Source: Dioscorea cayenensis subsp. rotundata (taxonomy: Eukaryota > Streptophyta > Magnoliopsida > Dioscoreales > Dioscoreaceae). From it: a stretch of DNA of 64,000 nt. A model generated the notes under the pieces. That model saw only the letters and a program-made list of their open reading frames with translations. It had not been told where the DNA came from and made no database searches. How positions within the stretch are numbered: the first letter of the stretch is position 1; every line of letters begins with the position of its first letter. The position numbers and the translations under genes were made by a program. Below are positions 1 to 11,249 of the stretch, one piece after another. The stretch spans positions 29,894,420-29,958,419 of the forward strand of contig NC_052477.1 in assembly GCF_009730915.1 (NCBI RefSeq). The letters are read 5' to 3'.

Positions 1-27
1 TCATACGTTTATGACAGTCACTTCCAG

Positions 28-759
28 TTGCTTTTGGCATGGATACTGCAAAGTGGATATGCGTAGGCGCAATTGACATTACACAGTTATCCATTGCTGG
101 TATGAAACGTGTCTTTCTACTTTCATTTACAATTCTCTTTGAAATATTAGTGTCCAATCAATTGGGTAAACTAAGACTCACTCCATCATGCTTAATGCTT
201 CACAATGGTAATTCGGAATATTGATTCTTATGAAGAAGCCTTGAGATAGAGAAACAATAATCTCATTCTAATTCTCTTTAATCAACTATTCCCTCTGTTA
301 AAATTGCCTTACCAATTGTTTTATTTTTTATTTTTGGCAGAATAATTATAATTAATAAAATGATCTTATGCTTTCATTCATAACAGGGTACTTGCTCGGT
401 GCTGGCAAACCATTATATGCACTAGCCCTGCTTGGATTAATAATTCCACAAGTTGTATTTCAGGTAACTACATCCATTAACCATTAACTTTAATTATACA
501 ACAGTAACTATTATTACAATTCATGAGACTCATTAACACCGATTCCCACTTGCTTTTCCAGTTCAAGTACTTCCTAAAAGACCCTGTGAAGTATGATGTC
601 AAATATCAGGTAACTAAAAGCACTTGTTTCCCAAACTTTTAAACAAGAAAGACAGAAACTTAAATTCATCCATTCATTTTAAAACTTCACAAACAGGCCA
701 GTGCCCAGCCCTTTCTAGTTCTGGGTCTTTTAGTAACAGCTCTAGCTACAAGCCATTGA
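28..759 (+). CDS. CHLG: Chlorophyll synthase, 3' part (last four exons)
   Basis: C-terminal part of the plastid UbiA-type prenyltransferase that esterifies chlorophyllide with phytyl or geranylgeranyl diphosphate, the last step of chlorophyll synthesis, in thylakoid and envelope membranes. Exons seen: 28-99, 387-463, 562-609 and 697-759, joined at GT-AG sites in a continuous frame ending in TGA. The translation runs through a transmembrane stretch (LLGAGKPLYALALLGLIIPQ), a conserved loop (FKYFLKDPVKYDVKYQ) and ends ALATSH, essentially the same as plant CHLG proteins I know. The catalytic Asp-rich motifs lie in exons left of the window, so the gene is cut by the window edge, not broken. No disruption seen. 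Confidence 0.95.
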
Positions 760-1230
760 TCCAAAAAGTCTATCTATGCGCTCAGTTACACAAGATCAAC
801 ATCGAAGAACAACAAAGATGGAGAATTTACATTCTTCCTGCCAGGTGCTTTTCTTCTGCATGCATACATGCTTGCAATGTCTATCATGTTGTACCCTTTA
901 TTTGTTACTGAACCTTATGTTTTTGTTAGTCTAGCATTTATGAATATTAGAGTACTCATTAAAAATTCTTCAACACTAGTTCATTGCACAGACACCCATT
1001 CTGTCCTTTATCCAAATCTTTTCCCTCCTGCTCACCAAGACAATATCTTCTTCTTCACTTGATCTTCAAACATTGAATGTAAAAACATGCCAGGAAATGT
1101 TGAATTTGATTATTCCTGCTTATTCCGTGAGGGGCATAGCATGAACCAGGTCAACATTGTGATTCATATGCTGATTGTGTCATATGGTACTAAATTAATT
1201 TTTTTTTCTTATAAATTTGAGTATATATAC
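760..1230. other. 3' flank of chlorophyll synthase
   Basis: Presumed 3' UTR and spacer. Short open frames here show no recognisable protein. I see no RNA gene. Confidence 0.5.
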
Positions 1231-1449
1231 ATAGAACCAATTCTCTGTGGACGTCTATAGATAAGAAATCTATGGATGTTCATTATCAACCGTTGAATCC
1301 AACATTGATGAACAGTAGTTACTATAGTGACATATACAATAATTTATGTTTAAAACAGTTCAGTGAACAGTAATATTGTTCATCAATATCAGCGGTTGGA
1401 TCATGATCCAATGGCTGATAATTGGACGTCCATAGAGGATGTAAATTCT
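1231..1449. mobile_element. Small MITE-like inverted repeat
   Basis: The two ends are imperfect inverted repeats. The left end reads TAGAACCAATTCTCTGTGGA and the right end, on the other strand, TAGAATTTACATCCTCTATG; both continue into GGACGTC. A second pair of arms (near 1273-1310 and 1385-1440) also pairs, so almost the whole 220 bp can fold back. No coding capacity. The outer boundary is a TA-rich tract, so the duplication cannot be read clearly and the superfamily is unknown. It sits directly beside the Mutator-like element at 1473. Confidence 0.6.
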
Positions 1450-1472
1450 ATATATATATTACATATATATTA

Positions 1473-2423
1473 GGGGACGACTTATATGAAGTTCTATCTG
1501 TGTTACTGTGTAGTTGTTGTAATTCCTAATAACACGCGGACACATATCCCATATATAAATTTTTTTTTTCTTTGCCTTCCGTTAACTTTCTTCTATTTAT
1601 GCCTTTTTTACCTCAAGATTTCACCCCGTAAAAAAACTAATTTCTCACTTTCTTCCCATCACCCAAGGACAAAGGGCAACTCATTTTTCATTTTTTTCTT
1701 AAACTCATTAATTATTGATTTTTTTTTCCCAAAACTTTAATTTATAATAGTTTTTTAACATAATCCTCACAAATGCATGTATATTATGAGAAAATTAATG
1801 ATTTAATTATTTTATTAATAAGAACAAAAAAAATCAAAATCACTTGGAAAATAAAAATCTAATTGCTTGTTAAACAAAAAATTTAATTAGTTATTTTCTA
1901 AAAAAATAATCAAAGCATTTTACTAATGAAAAACAACATCGCTAATTAAATTGGTTAAGAAAACCAAATTAAGAATTGGATGATAAAAGATATATTATCA
2001 TAATTATAACCGTTCTTGATCTTAAAAAAAAAAAACCAATCATATCATAACAAAAAGAGTTATAATAAAAAATAATTTAAAGCATAAAAAAAGTTATAAT
2101 AAAAGAAAGAAAAAAAAAGGTTATAATTTCCCTTGCAAAGTTAAAGCATAAAAAAATTATAATAAAAGAAAAAAAGAGTGTCATTGTTGAAGAAGAAGAA
2201 TCAGGAGATAAGCATGAGAGAAGCTATAATCCCAAAAAGAACATCACTTAAGGACATCACTAATCAAGTGAGAAATTGGTTTTTTTTTATTAGGTACAAT
2301 TTCGAGGTGAAAAAATCATTAACTAAAAAAGCTAACGGAAAGAAAAAAAAAAATGATTCATATATGAGACATGTGTTCTCATATTATTGGGAACTACAAT
2401 AAAACTTCATGTAAGTCGTTCCC
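1473..2423. mobile_element. Non-autonomous Mutator-like element (MULE), 951 bp
   Basis: Long terminal inverted repeats of about 100 bp or more. The left end starts GGGGACGACTTATATGAAGT and the right end, read on the minus strand, GGGAACGACTTACATGAAGT. Similarity continues inward through the pyrimidine-rich stretch around 1560-1610 and its partner around 2300-2350. The element is bounded by a perfect 9-bp duplication, TATATATTA, at 1464-1472 and 2424-2432. Nine-base duplications plus long terminal repeats are the Mutator hallmark. Internal sequence is AT-rich, with no transposase and no captured gene that I recognise. Confidence 0.88.
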
Positions 2424-2432
2424 TATATATTA

Positions 2433-4608
2433 TTGCAATATTTTCTTTAATTCATAATTCACAAACTCAGCAAACATCTAGGTTTAGAGCAAATAAATTT
2501 TATTAAAGAATTGAGAATGAGTTACGTGCATGGAAGGAGCTATTGAGGAATTTTTTAGAGCGTGTTTCATGACTCGTTTACGTGCTTGCATGGATTTGTT
2601 GACACGAACCCAAACTCTTTGTTGTTGTTATTATAGAGTCCCAATATTTCAGACTTAGAGAGTCAAATGTGATCGTGTTGGGAAAGGTATTCGAGTCCAT
2701 ATGAAACGCGCCGCTACCTATATATTTTTTAAAACTCACAAGTAAATTTGGTTAAATTAACGTTAATAAATATTTTTTAATTGGTCTACTAATGAATTGT
2801 TTTCTTGCAGCATCACTGACTCTCAGGAGTAAATCTAGCTTCTATTTTCTGTTCTTTGGACTGTGCTTTGTCTCAGAATCATGGATTTCAGTCACCATTT
2901 CGCTATCTTTTCCCTCATCTACATTATTGTTTTTTTTTATTGTTATTCTCATCCCTGGTGAGGGATACCGAACTTTTTATTATCGTTGTTCATAGTTTGG
3001 TTTATCTTACTTAGCATTTTGTTTCTCTGCTTTCTCTCTTTTTCTAATAAATTTCTGGTTTTATCCATTTTTATTCAGAAAGTTTAATCATGTGAAACCT
3101 TTTATTACTGTCACATTCAATAGTTTTTTTTAACACCTCTGAAAAGTAAAACAATATGAGCTAGAAAAATATCTAACTGAAATAATTGAATCAAGAAAAT
3201 GAATAAATGGCTTTTTTTTTATGAAGTTATATCTAAATTAATTAATAATATTAAAAAACGGAACTGAGCTGAATAATCTACACCTTAATCACCATGTTCA
3301 TCATGGCAATGGCACTGCATGGTGATAATTGGTATTATTTTGACTTTTTCAATGAAATTATGGACAAATTTGAAATTTTATAGAATTGTTTTTATTTAAA
3401 ACAGAGGAAAAATAAAAGTTGGAATTCCAGAACAAGTCACTATCACATTTCCTTTCAAGCATTGTTAAATATATTTTTTTAAATAAAATAAAACTATGGC
3501 AAATAAAAAAAATGCAGTGTTGACCCAGTCACATTCCCACGTTCTTATGACCATTATCCATCTTATACTTATCCTGAAATTTCAAAATAAATACTAATTT
3601 ATTAAAAGTAAAATATTATAATTTTTTTTTTCTCAAATTACCATCAAATAGTTTTCCGTGTGAACAACTATGGATTCAAACTCAAGATTTTTGAGTTAGG
3701 AAAGGAAGTGTAATACCAACTTTAATATTTTAATGATAGTTAATTTGTAGAGTCTAAATAACTTATTATTTATAATAACAATTATTATTTTTTTATAAAA
3801 TATGAGAAATATTGTTTTCATAAAAAAATGACAAGAGGACTAATAGATACAATAATGCATTAATTATGGTGGATTAATGACTTTTTAGAGATTAATCATT
3901 TTGAACGAGTTAATAAATGGGACAATTAACATCTGTCACATGTGTCTAAAATAATAATTTTTTTTATCTCTCCATGTCTTTAAAAAAAATTAAAAATAAA
4001 AAATAAAAATCAAAGGCCATAATTTCCCCAAAGAACAAAAACTACTCCATAAGCAAGAAACCACAGCGCATCATCAGAGTCCAAGCAAATCAACGGCCCT
4101 GATTTCCTGGCCCATTCTTCAAGACCCCACCGCAACGGTCCTCTTACTCCAACGGCTACTTCTCCGCAGCCTCTTCCGTCCTACAGCTATACACTATTTA
4201 ATCCAACCATCCAATGACCATATCCCTCCCCCAACCACACAACACCATATCCATCAAATAAAACCACGCCACGTAACAAAACAAAGTGGTCCCCACCCAC
4301 TCAAACACCCAAATCCTACACCAAACCCAACACCGGATCTCCACATAGACCCCAGGACCGCGTCGTGTCGGCCCCTTTGAACGATTTCTCAGTGGGACTT
4401 TGAAAAAGATTCTTTAGCAACGGGTTCACAAAAGCTTTGACTCTCTCCAGACTCCTACTTCTACTGTCCCTTCACATCCTCCTACCTTATCATGCACCAC
4501 TAATAAATACAAAACATCCCCAAACAAAATCAAAACCAACTTCTCTTTGTAGGTTTCGTTTAAGTAGGAGTTACTGCGGTGTATTTATACCGGATCGTTT
4601 TTTTTGGG
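2433..4608. other. AT-rich spacer and PP2C promoter region
   Basis: 2433-4050 holds poly-A/T tracts and no gene I can support; a short frame near 2882 is too small to call. 4050-4600 becomes C/A-rich and is the likely promoter of the PP2C gene. It contains several AACGG cores, including one perfect MSA-type site at 4148-4158 (TCCAACGGCTA), and a W-box-like TTGACT near 4437. Confidence 0.5.
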
Positions 4609-4618
4609 CTATATAAAG
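4609..4618 (+). promoter_or_regulatory. TATA box of the PP2C gene
   Basis: CTATATAAAG lies about 42 bp upstream of the start codon at 4659. If used, it implies a very short leader of roughly 10-20 nt. Confidence 0.5.
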
Positions 4619-4658
4619 GCTTGGGTAAAGGAGCCGAAAAGAAGGAATAAGAAGAACA

Positions 4659-6570
4659 ATGTCTTGCTCTGTTGCGATCGCGAGTTCATCGCCGGTGGCG
4701 TTCTCGCCGTCTCGTCTCCCGTTGTCGTGTAAGACCTCGCCGGAGACGTTGAGCCTCACCGCGCATCTCTATCAGTCGGATGGATCTCCTTCTGGTGCGT
4801 CTTGTGGGACTTCTTCGCCTTTTCGACATCGGTTTCAGCGGCCGGCTAGTGGGCTTCGACCGTTTTCGTCGCCGCCGCCTTCTGTTGCTGTGGATTCTTC
4901 GGGTTCGCCTTCCGGTTTGATGGCGGAGTCGGGTGGGAAAGTTTCGGCCTTGAAGAGGAAGAGGCCGGCGAGGATTGATATACCGATGGGGGATGTGCTG
5001 TGCTTTGGAGAACCGAAGAAATCGGATGGTAGGAAAGGAGGTGGAGGAGGAGGGGGAGAGGTATTCGGTGTATTTGTAAGAGAGGGAGGAAGAGACTTGA
5101 GATGGAGGACCGATTTAGGGCTCATGTCGATCATCTTGGAGATTCTGAATTGGTACGTGTTTTATATATATATTTTTCCTTTTTTTTAATTCCCATTCAT
5201 GTGATTTATATCAGATTTTTGTATAGATAGATAAATTTGAAATTGTCGGAGTGTTTATCATGGGGCTAATTGTTGGGAACCTATGCTTTTTAGCGATTTT
5301 GTAATCTTAGTTTGATTTCTTAGGGTTAGGTTTTCGAGAACGATTTCCTCTTCAAAATAAGGTTTTTTTCTAAAAAAAACCAAAAAAATCAATCAAAGCA
5401 AAATGCGGAATTCTCTTATTCCACTTTGCAAGTATATATCTGGGTTCAAAAAGAGTCATCAAGGAATAAATTTTATAACTTTAGTATTTATCATGAATTC
5501 TGATGTGCTAAATCCTCTATTTCCCTTGTTTACAGGCATTCTTTGGGATTTTTGATGGTCATGGTGGTACCAATGCTTCTGAATTTGCATCCAAGAACTT
5601 GGGGGATCACATAATAGAGGAAGTGAGAACTAGGGCTGATGAATGTGAGATTGAGGAAGCAGTGAGGTTTGGATATTTGAAAACTGATTCAGAGTTTCTG
5701 AAAGAGGATGCTGGAGGTGGAACTTGTTGTGTCACTGCATTGCTTAAAAACGGCAACCTTATTGTGTCAAACGCCGGTGATTGCCGGGCTGTTCTGAGCA
5801 GAAGTGGGATGGCTGAGGCTCTCACATCTGATCACCGGCCATCGAGGAAAGGACGAGAGGGATCGCATTGAGAGCTTTGTAAGAGTCTCAAATCCTCAAT
5901 TTCAATATCAGTTTATTTTTGGCATATACTGAATTTTAATTATTTAATCTTTCTCCATTGTTTTGTTTGTGATCTTGTACATTTTTTAAATAAGGAAAAA
6001 AGAAAACATTGCCATTGATAATGAAATCATCGCATGATCATCGTATTTCATCATATGTGGTTCTATGAATCTATCTTCTAAACCAATGTTCATATGCTAT
6101 GCAGGGTGGGTATGTCGAATGCTGCAGAGGAACGTGGAGATTGCAAGGCTCTCTAGCTGTATCAAGAGGAATCGGTGACGCCCATCTGAAGCAATGGGTG
6201 ATACCCGAACCAGAAACTAGCACCATCTCTATTAAACCTGAATGTGAATTCTTGATTCTAGCTTCCGACGGTCTTTGGGACAAGGTAGGATCTTCACTCT
6301 ATTCAATCCCCGAATGCGAAATACTCTTTCGCCTCATTATACGTCTCATTATACGTCTATAAATCTCACAAACGTTTTCCTTCTATGTTTCAGGTGAGCA
6401 ATCAGGAAGCAGTGGACATAGCTAGACCCTTATGCATTGACTCTGCTGATAAACAACCATCACTGTTATCTGCTTGTAAAAAGCTTGCTGACCTTTCTGT
6501 TACCAGAGGCTCTCTAGATGATGTCAGTGTTATGATAATCCAGCTCAAGAATTATGCCAGGAATGACTAG
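4659..6570 (+). pseudogene. Clade-B protein phosphatase 2C (AP2C-like) with broken frame
   Basis: Mg/Mn-dependent Ser/Thr phosphatase of the AP2C family, which binds and dephosphorylates MAP kinases. Exons 4659-5152, 5536-5878, 6105-6284 and 6394-6570, all GT-AG. The N-terminal half is Ser/Pro-rich and carries the kinase-interaction motif KRKRPARIDI (about residues 97-106). PP2C motifs follow: [44 protein letters not shown] and a C-terminal DDVSVMIIQL. Three 1-nt insertions relative to the family frame break it: in the G run near 5052-5056, in the TTT near 5073-5075, and in the AAA near 5848-5850 (causing TGA at 5869-5871). Around the second site the GR..MED motif also has one extra codon. 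Protein conservation elsewhere is nearly complete, so this is either a very recent pseudogene or a functional gene with consensus errors; I favour the latter. Confidence 0.85.
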
Positions 6571-7189
6571 AGATCTTTTATTCAATGCCTTGCACTAACC
6601 ATTGTCAAAATAGGATTAAATTCTGTACAGCAAGTCTTTTTATTGAACTTGCTTTCTTTGCATTTCAGGTTTTAGTCAGATCATTTCTATAGATACATCA
6701 CTATTATTGATTTGTTCTAAATATAAATAATCTCTATCAGGCAGTAAATCTCTGAATTCTTTTTCCATGCGTCTTTTTATGGTGGTATGCTTTTCTTTCA
6801 TCTGCCTCCTAATTTCTAGCCATTATTCAACAATGTTATAATATTTTTCACATGAACTGTCAATGAACAACAACAAGATGGTAGTCTCAATAAATGTTAG
6901 TCTCCTATTCAAGGGTGGTTGCGTGATTTTTTTTGCATATTGTTTTCTTTTTTTATTTTTACCATGGCCCAAAAGATTGATTTAATGATTTAAGGTTGGT
7001 TACATGATTTTTTTTTTAATTAATTAATTAATTTTTTTGTTTTCTTTTAAGAGTCAATAGATTGATAAATCAAGAATCATATAAGATCAATCAGATATAG
7101 ATATATATTGATTTTTTTTTTTAGACCCATCTCTTGAGAGCTTTCAATGCATCATAGTTGAAATCTCTAATTAAATTGAGGATTGAATT
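6571..7189. other. PP2C 3' flank
   Basis: Likely 3' UTR then AT-rich spacer with long T tracts. No gene or RNA seen. Confidence 0.5.
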
Positions 7190-7540
7190 TATTTTTTTTA
7201 TTTTTTATTTTTTTATTTTTTTCTTTTGAAAAGGTGGATAAACCACATACATTAGAAAAGGAAAACAGATACACCCCCAGTCAACCCAAACGTACAGACA
7301 GAGAAAATCAGTCCACTAAAAGTGGATACAAAACAGATAGCCATAAACAAATGGCCAACACACCACTGGCCAAACAGCTGACCAGGAACAAAAAAACTCA
7401 CTGTCCTAGATCCTGAACCGGGTCCACGCCACTAGGAGTCACTCCACCAGTAGGGTCAACATGTTGCGCAGAGAACACCAGACTGCGACGCAAAGTAGAA
7501 GCATGCTCATCAAAGCTCGCTTGGTTGTCTATATATTGTT
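7190..7540 (-). mobile_element. 3' end of a LINE retrotransposon (5'-truncated)
   Basis: On the minus strand the sequence ends in GTGGTTTATCCACCTTTT followed by a long A-rich tail (the T-rich run at 7190-7225 on the plus strand). I recognise this layout as that of plant L1-type LINE 3' ends. Upstream of the tail are about 300 bp of higher-GC sequence unlike its AT-rich surroundings. No intact ORF remains. The 5' boundary near 7540 is approximate. Confidence 0.55.
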
Positions 7541-8311
7541 AAATATTATATAAATACTGTAGCACTATTGTTCATTCATTACTCATGGGTCCCTTATGAG
7601 AGGATGTTATTTTTTTCCCCTCCAGAGTTGCATGGCAAAAAATTTATTGACTTGGCTCTATGTGAGGAGTTAATAAATCTCTATGAAATTATCAAGCTAC
7701 CGTAATTGGTGCACCACCGACCTTTCTTGTCCTTTGACGTCTTTTTGTGGACCAGTAAAAAAAAAATCTCTAACTAAAATGTATCTCCATGTGTTGAACT
7801 TGAGATCATTTCTAAAATAAATATTTAACCTAATTAATTAGTAAAAATAAAATTATACTTACACCTTTCATACTTTTTTTCATAATACTAAAATTAAAAG
7901 ATTACAATATGCACGCAAAATTTTTATTTCAGATGTTTAAAAATTCATTTGGATGTTTGACATTAATTAAACATTTTTAAAACCTTAAATTGACATTTTA
8001 TTAATAACATATATAAAAAGACTAGATACCATGTACTGTGTCAAATCTTATTTGTATTCTTTTTTAATTGGTATAAACTATTCTTCTCTACACCAAACGA
8101 CCACCTCCCAACTCATTTTAGTCATAAAATAACGTTGTTCAACTTTTATTCAAACGCGCTGTTAATTAGTCTTAATTAATTATATTCACTAATCTTAATT
8201 ATTTTTTAAGACTCAAATACAAAACTAAGCAAATACATAACTCACACGCACATTCCAGCATATATTCCAAACCAACGGTCCAGATCTCATCAAAATTCGC
8301 ACTTTTTTTAC
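7541..8311. other. AT-rich spacer upstream of SFC1
   Basis: No coding or RNA feature recognised. The last 200 bp presumably hold the SFC1 promoter. Confidence 0.45.
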
Positions 8312-8319
8312 TATAAATA
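8312..8319 (+). promoter_or_regulatory. TATA box of SFC1
   Basis: TATAAATA 66 bp upstream of the ATG at 8378, followed by a CT-rich leader. Confidence 0.55.
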
Positions 8320-8377
8320 AAAAGCTCAAAAAAAGCGAAGTATCAAACAACCTCGCTGTCTCTCTCTTTCACTGTCG

Positions 8378-9934
8378 ATGGCATTCGGCGAGCACGGCGG
8401 ATCTCCTCCCACCGCCGGCGCCGCTGCCGCTGCCGCCGCCTCCTTCAAGCCCTCGACGATGGTAAGGACACGAAGCCGGAGGGAGGAGTCGATCCCGCCA
8501 TACGTGAAGGCGGTGGCGGGATCGTTCGGCGGCGTCGTCGAGGCGAGCTGCCTCCAGCCCATCGACGTGATTAAGACTCGGCTTCAGCTCGATAGGACGG
8601 GGCAGTACCGAGGGATTGCCAACTGCGGGATGACGGTGATTCGCACGGAAGGCGTGCGGGCGCTGTGGAAGGGCTTGACCCCCTTCGCTACCCATCTCAC
8701 CCTCAAATACGCCCTTCGTCTTGGCTCCAACGCCCTTTTTCAGTCCGCTTTCAAGGACTCTGAGACGGGGCATCTATCTCAGCATGGCCGTTTGGTTTCT
8801 GGTTTTGGCGCTGGTGTGCTTGAGGCTCTGCTCATCGTCACCCCTTTTGAGGCAATCTCATTTATCCTCTTTCTTCTTTTCCTGCTTCTATCTCCATGAA
8901 TTATATTGATTTTTATTCTTATTGGTATTTGATTGTGTCTCTAGTTGTACCTTTCAATTGATCACTAGCTCACCTGCGTATATTGCAATGAACCTTCTGC
9001 CAAACTATTAATTTTGACTGTGAACTCAAATTTCTTAGGGACATCTAGTTATTTTTCAATGGCAATTATTCAATCATTTTTTTTGGTGAAAAGTTTGCCA
9101 ACATATTCACATATTGGTTCAAGATGAAGACTTTGGTATTTTCTAGTGAGCAAAGATTATGCTTTACTGCATGAATCAATAATCGTGACATGTAATATAA
9201 AATGTGAACCTAGCCAAGAATTGATGTTTAAAACTACACTAGTTCCTGCTTAAAATGTTTAGTAATACCTCACAAGAGAAGTAAGTGTTTTATGTCTTAC
9301 TATGGTTCCACTTGATAGAAGCTAGAATTAGCTGAACTATTGCATTGTATGTGGAACTCAAATTTTAATGACTAAATTTTCCTGTTAATGAATACAGGTT
9401 GTTAAGATCAGACTGCAGCAACAGAGAGGGTTGAGTCCAGACCTTTTAAAGTACAAGGGTCCTATCCACTGTGCAATGATGATTATTCGTGAAGAAGGTC
9501 TGTTTGGGCTCTGGGCTGGGGCGGCACCAACTGTAATGCGTAATGGTACAAACCAAGCTGCCATGTTTAGTGCTAAGAATGCATTTGATGGCATCCTTTG
9601 GAAGAAACATGAAGGGGACGGGAAAGTCCTCCAACCATGGCAGTCGATGATTTCGGGATTCTTGGCAGGGACTGTAGGACCTATTTGTACTGGTCCTTTT
9701 GATGTTGTCAAGACAAGACTGATGGCCCAAAGCAAGGCTGGTGGTGACCTCAAATACAATGGCATGATTCATGCAATTAAGACCATATATGTTGAAGAGG
9801 GATTGCTGGCACTGTGGAAAGGTTTGCTTCCTAGACTCATGAGAATTCCTCCTGGGCAGGCTATTATGTGGACTGTTGCTGATCAAATCACAGGCCTATA
9901 TGAAAGGAGATACTTGCAGAACAATCTCCTTTAG
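8378..9934 (+). CDS. SFC1: Mitochondrial succinate-fumarate carrier
   Basis: Inner-membrane mitochondrial carrier that exchanges succinate for fumarate and links glyoxylate-cycle succinate to the mitochondrion. Exons 8378-8851 and 9398-9934 give 336 residues, against about 309 for Arabidopsis mSFC1; the extra length is an Ala-rich N-terminus, and the in-frame ATG at 8459 is an alternative start close to the family length. The three carrier repeats show QPIDVIKTR, TPFEVVKIR and GPFDVVKTR, with the diagnostic stretches EGVRALWKGLTPFATHLTLK and PRLMRIPPGQAIMW. The intron starts with GC (GAG|GCAATC) and ends with AG; the junction TPFE/VVKIR fits the family exactly, so this is a GC-AG intron. Frame intact. 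Confidence 0.95.
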
Positions 9935-11249
9935 ATATTTTTCATGCTGTCTGTTATATTTGAAAAATAAAAGGACATTTTATTCTTTTGTTGTCCATTC
10001 TTTTGCTTTGCTGGATCTGTAGGATGTTGGTTTCAATGGTATGGGTTGATAAACAGTATATCTTAGTTGAACAAGCTCTTTAGGCTACTAGGCTTAATGA
10101 ACAAATGCCAATCACATCTTTGATTCGAATTGGCCAGTTTTTCAAAGTTTGATTGGTTTAGATTTTTGTTGGTTGTACTGTGTCATGGAATTGGAAAATG
10201 TACTTGTATTATGGACAAAATCTGTTGAACTATTCATTAATAACTAAAGAATTTCTCTGCATGACTTCATGTTGCAATTGTGTTCTTTCTTGTTCATACA
10301 CCTTGGAAAAAATTAATAAACTTTTGACCTGGAAAATCGAACATGGCTTTGTTTTGGACCCACAATGGGTGGAAGTCAAATCTGATGATAGTTTCCCATT
10401 TGTTGCCAATGCACCTGTCTGCATGACTCCGTTCCTGTACTTCAACAGCCAGTTCATGTATGAAAATATTTCCCTTCTGAAGTAATAATTTGTTATGTCT
10501 GCAGCATTTTCCCTTTCTTGTTACATTGCAACTGTTGGTCACTGTTATAAAGGTTTTGATATTGTTATAAAATCTGCCAGCACTTTATTTTCTTGTTGTA
10601 ACGTCGTGTCATTTGCTTCCCGTTTTCTATTCTAGATTTTTAAAAGTTCAGATGTTTGGCTGCTTGTTCGTCCATATTACATTGCTTGGCTAAATTCCTG
10701 TATCATAATGCTTATAAATGTTACAATTGGTGCTTATCTGATACTTATTAGTTTACAATGATTATGATAGTGTTGAAAAGCTCATACATACTACTTCATT
10801 GGAAGCCAGTTATATTTTCTTCTGTATAAGTTTTGTGAATCTGCTAATACAAGTGGACTGAATTGTGTTAATGTGTCATGTGTGCTCTTTTTCTCTGATG
10901 CTATATTTTTCTGAGAAAGCTGGTTTCATAAACTGGCCATGAGAAAGTAGTAGGAAAATTGTAGTTTGTTGCTCCACTTCTGAGATTGATCTTTAGCAAG
11001 CTTGTAATATGTAATGCACATTGTGGAGGAATCAATACTGTGATTGTTTTGCATTGTGTACTCTTTATGTAATTTTCCCTTTTGCAGGTCATGAATTTGA
11101 GAAGCTAATTGCTGGTAGATCATGTTTGGTAAAAAATGTGGTAAGAACCAATATGTTTATCACTTCAGTAGTATCACATCTTATTATGTGAAGAAACAAG
11201 TGCACAATTAAGGTCAGTGCTAGAATTAGAGCATCTCTACATTGTTTTT
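9935..11249. other. SFC1 3' flank with one exon-like segment
   Basis: No protein-coding gene recognised. At about 11088-11139 a pyrimidine tract plus TTTGCAG precedes about 52 nt followed by GTAAGA, which looks like an exon of a spliced, possibly non-coding, transcript. I cannot link it to a protein. Confidence 0.3.

Noticed and set aside
2792-2995. Open frame with a hydrophobic, signal-peptide-like start near 2882
   Set aside because: Only 26 codons from the best ATG, in T-rich DNA where hydrophobic translations arise by chance.
4835-5134. 99-codon minus-strand frame opposite the PP2C first exon
   Set aside because: Shadow of a GC-rich coding exon; Pro/Ser-rich translation with no family resemblance.
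8369-8773. 134-codon minus-strand frame under SFC1 exon 1
   Set aside because: Shadow; the plus-strand carrier protein is unambiguous.
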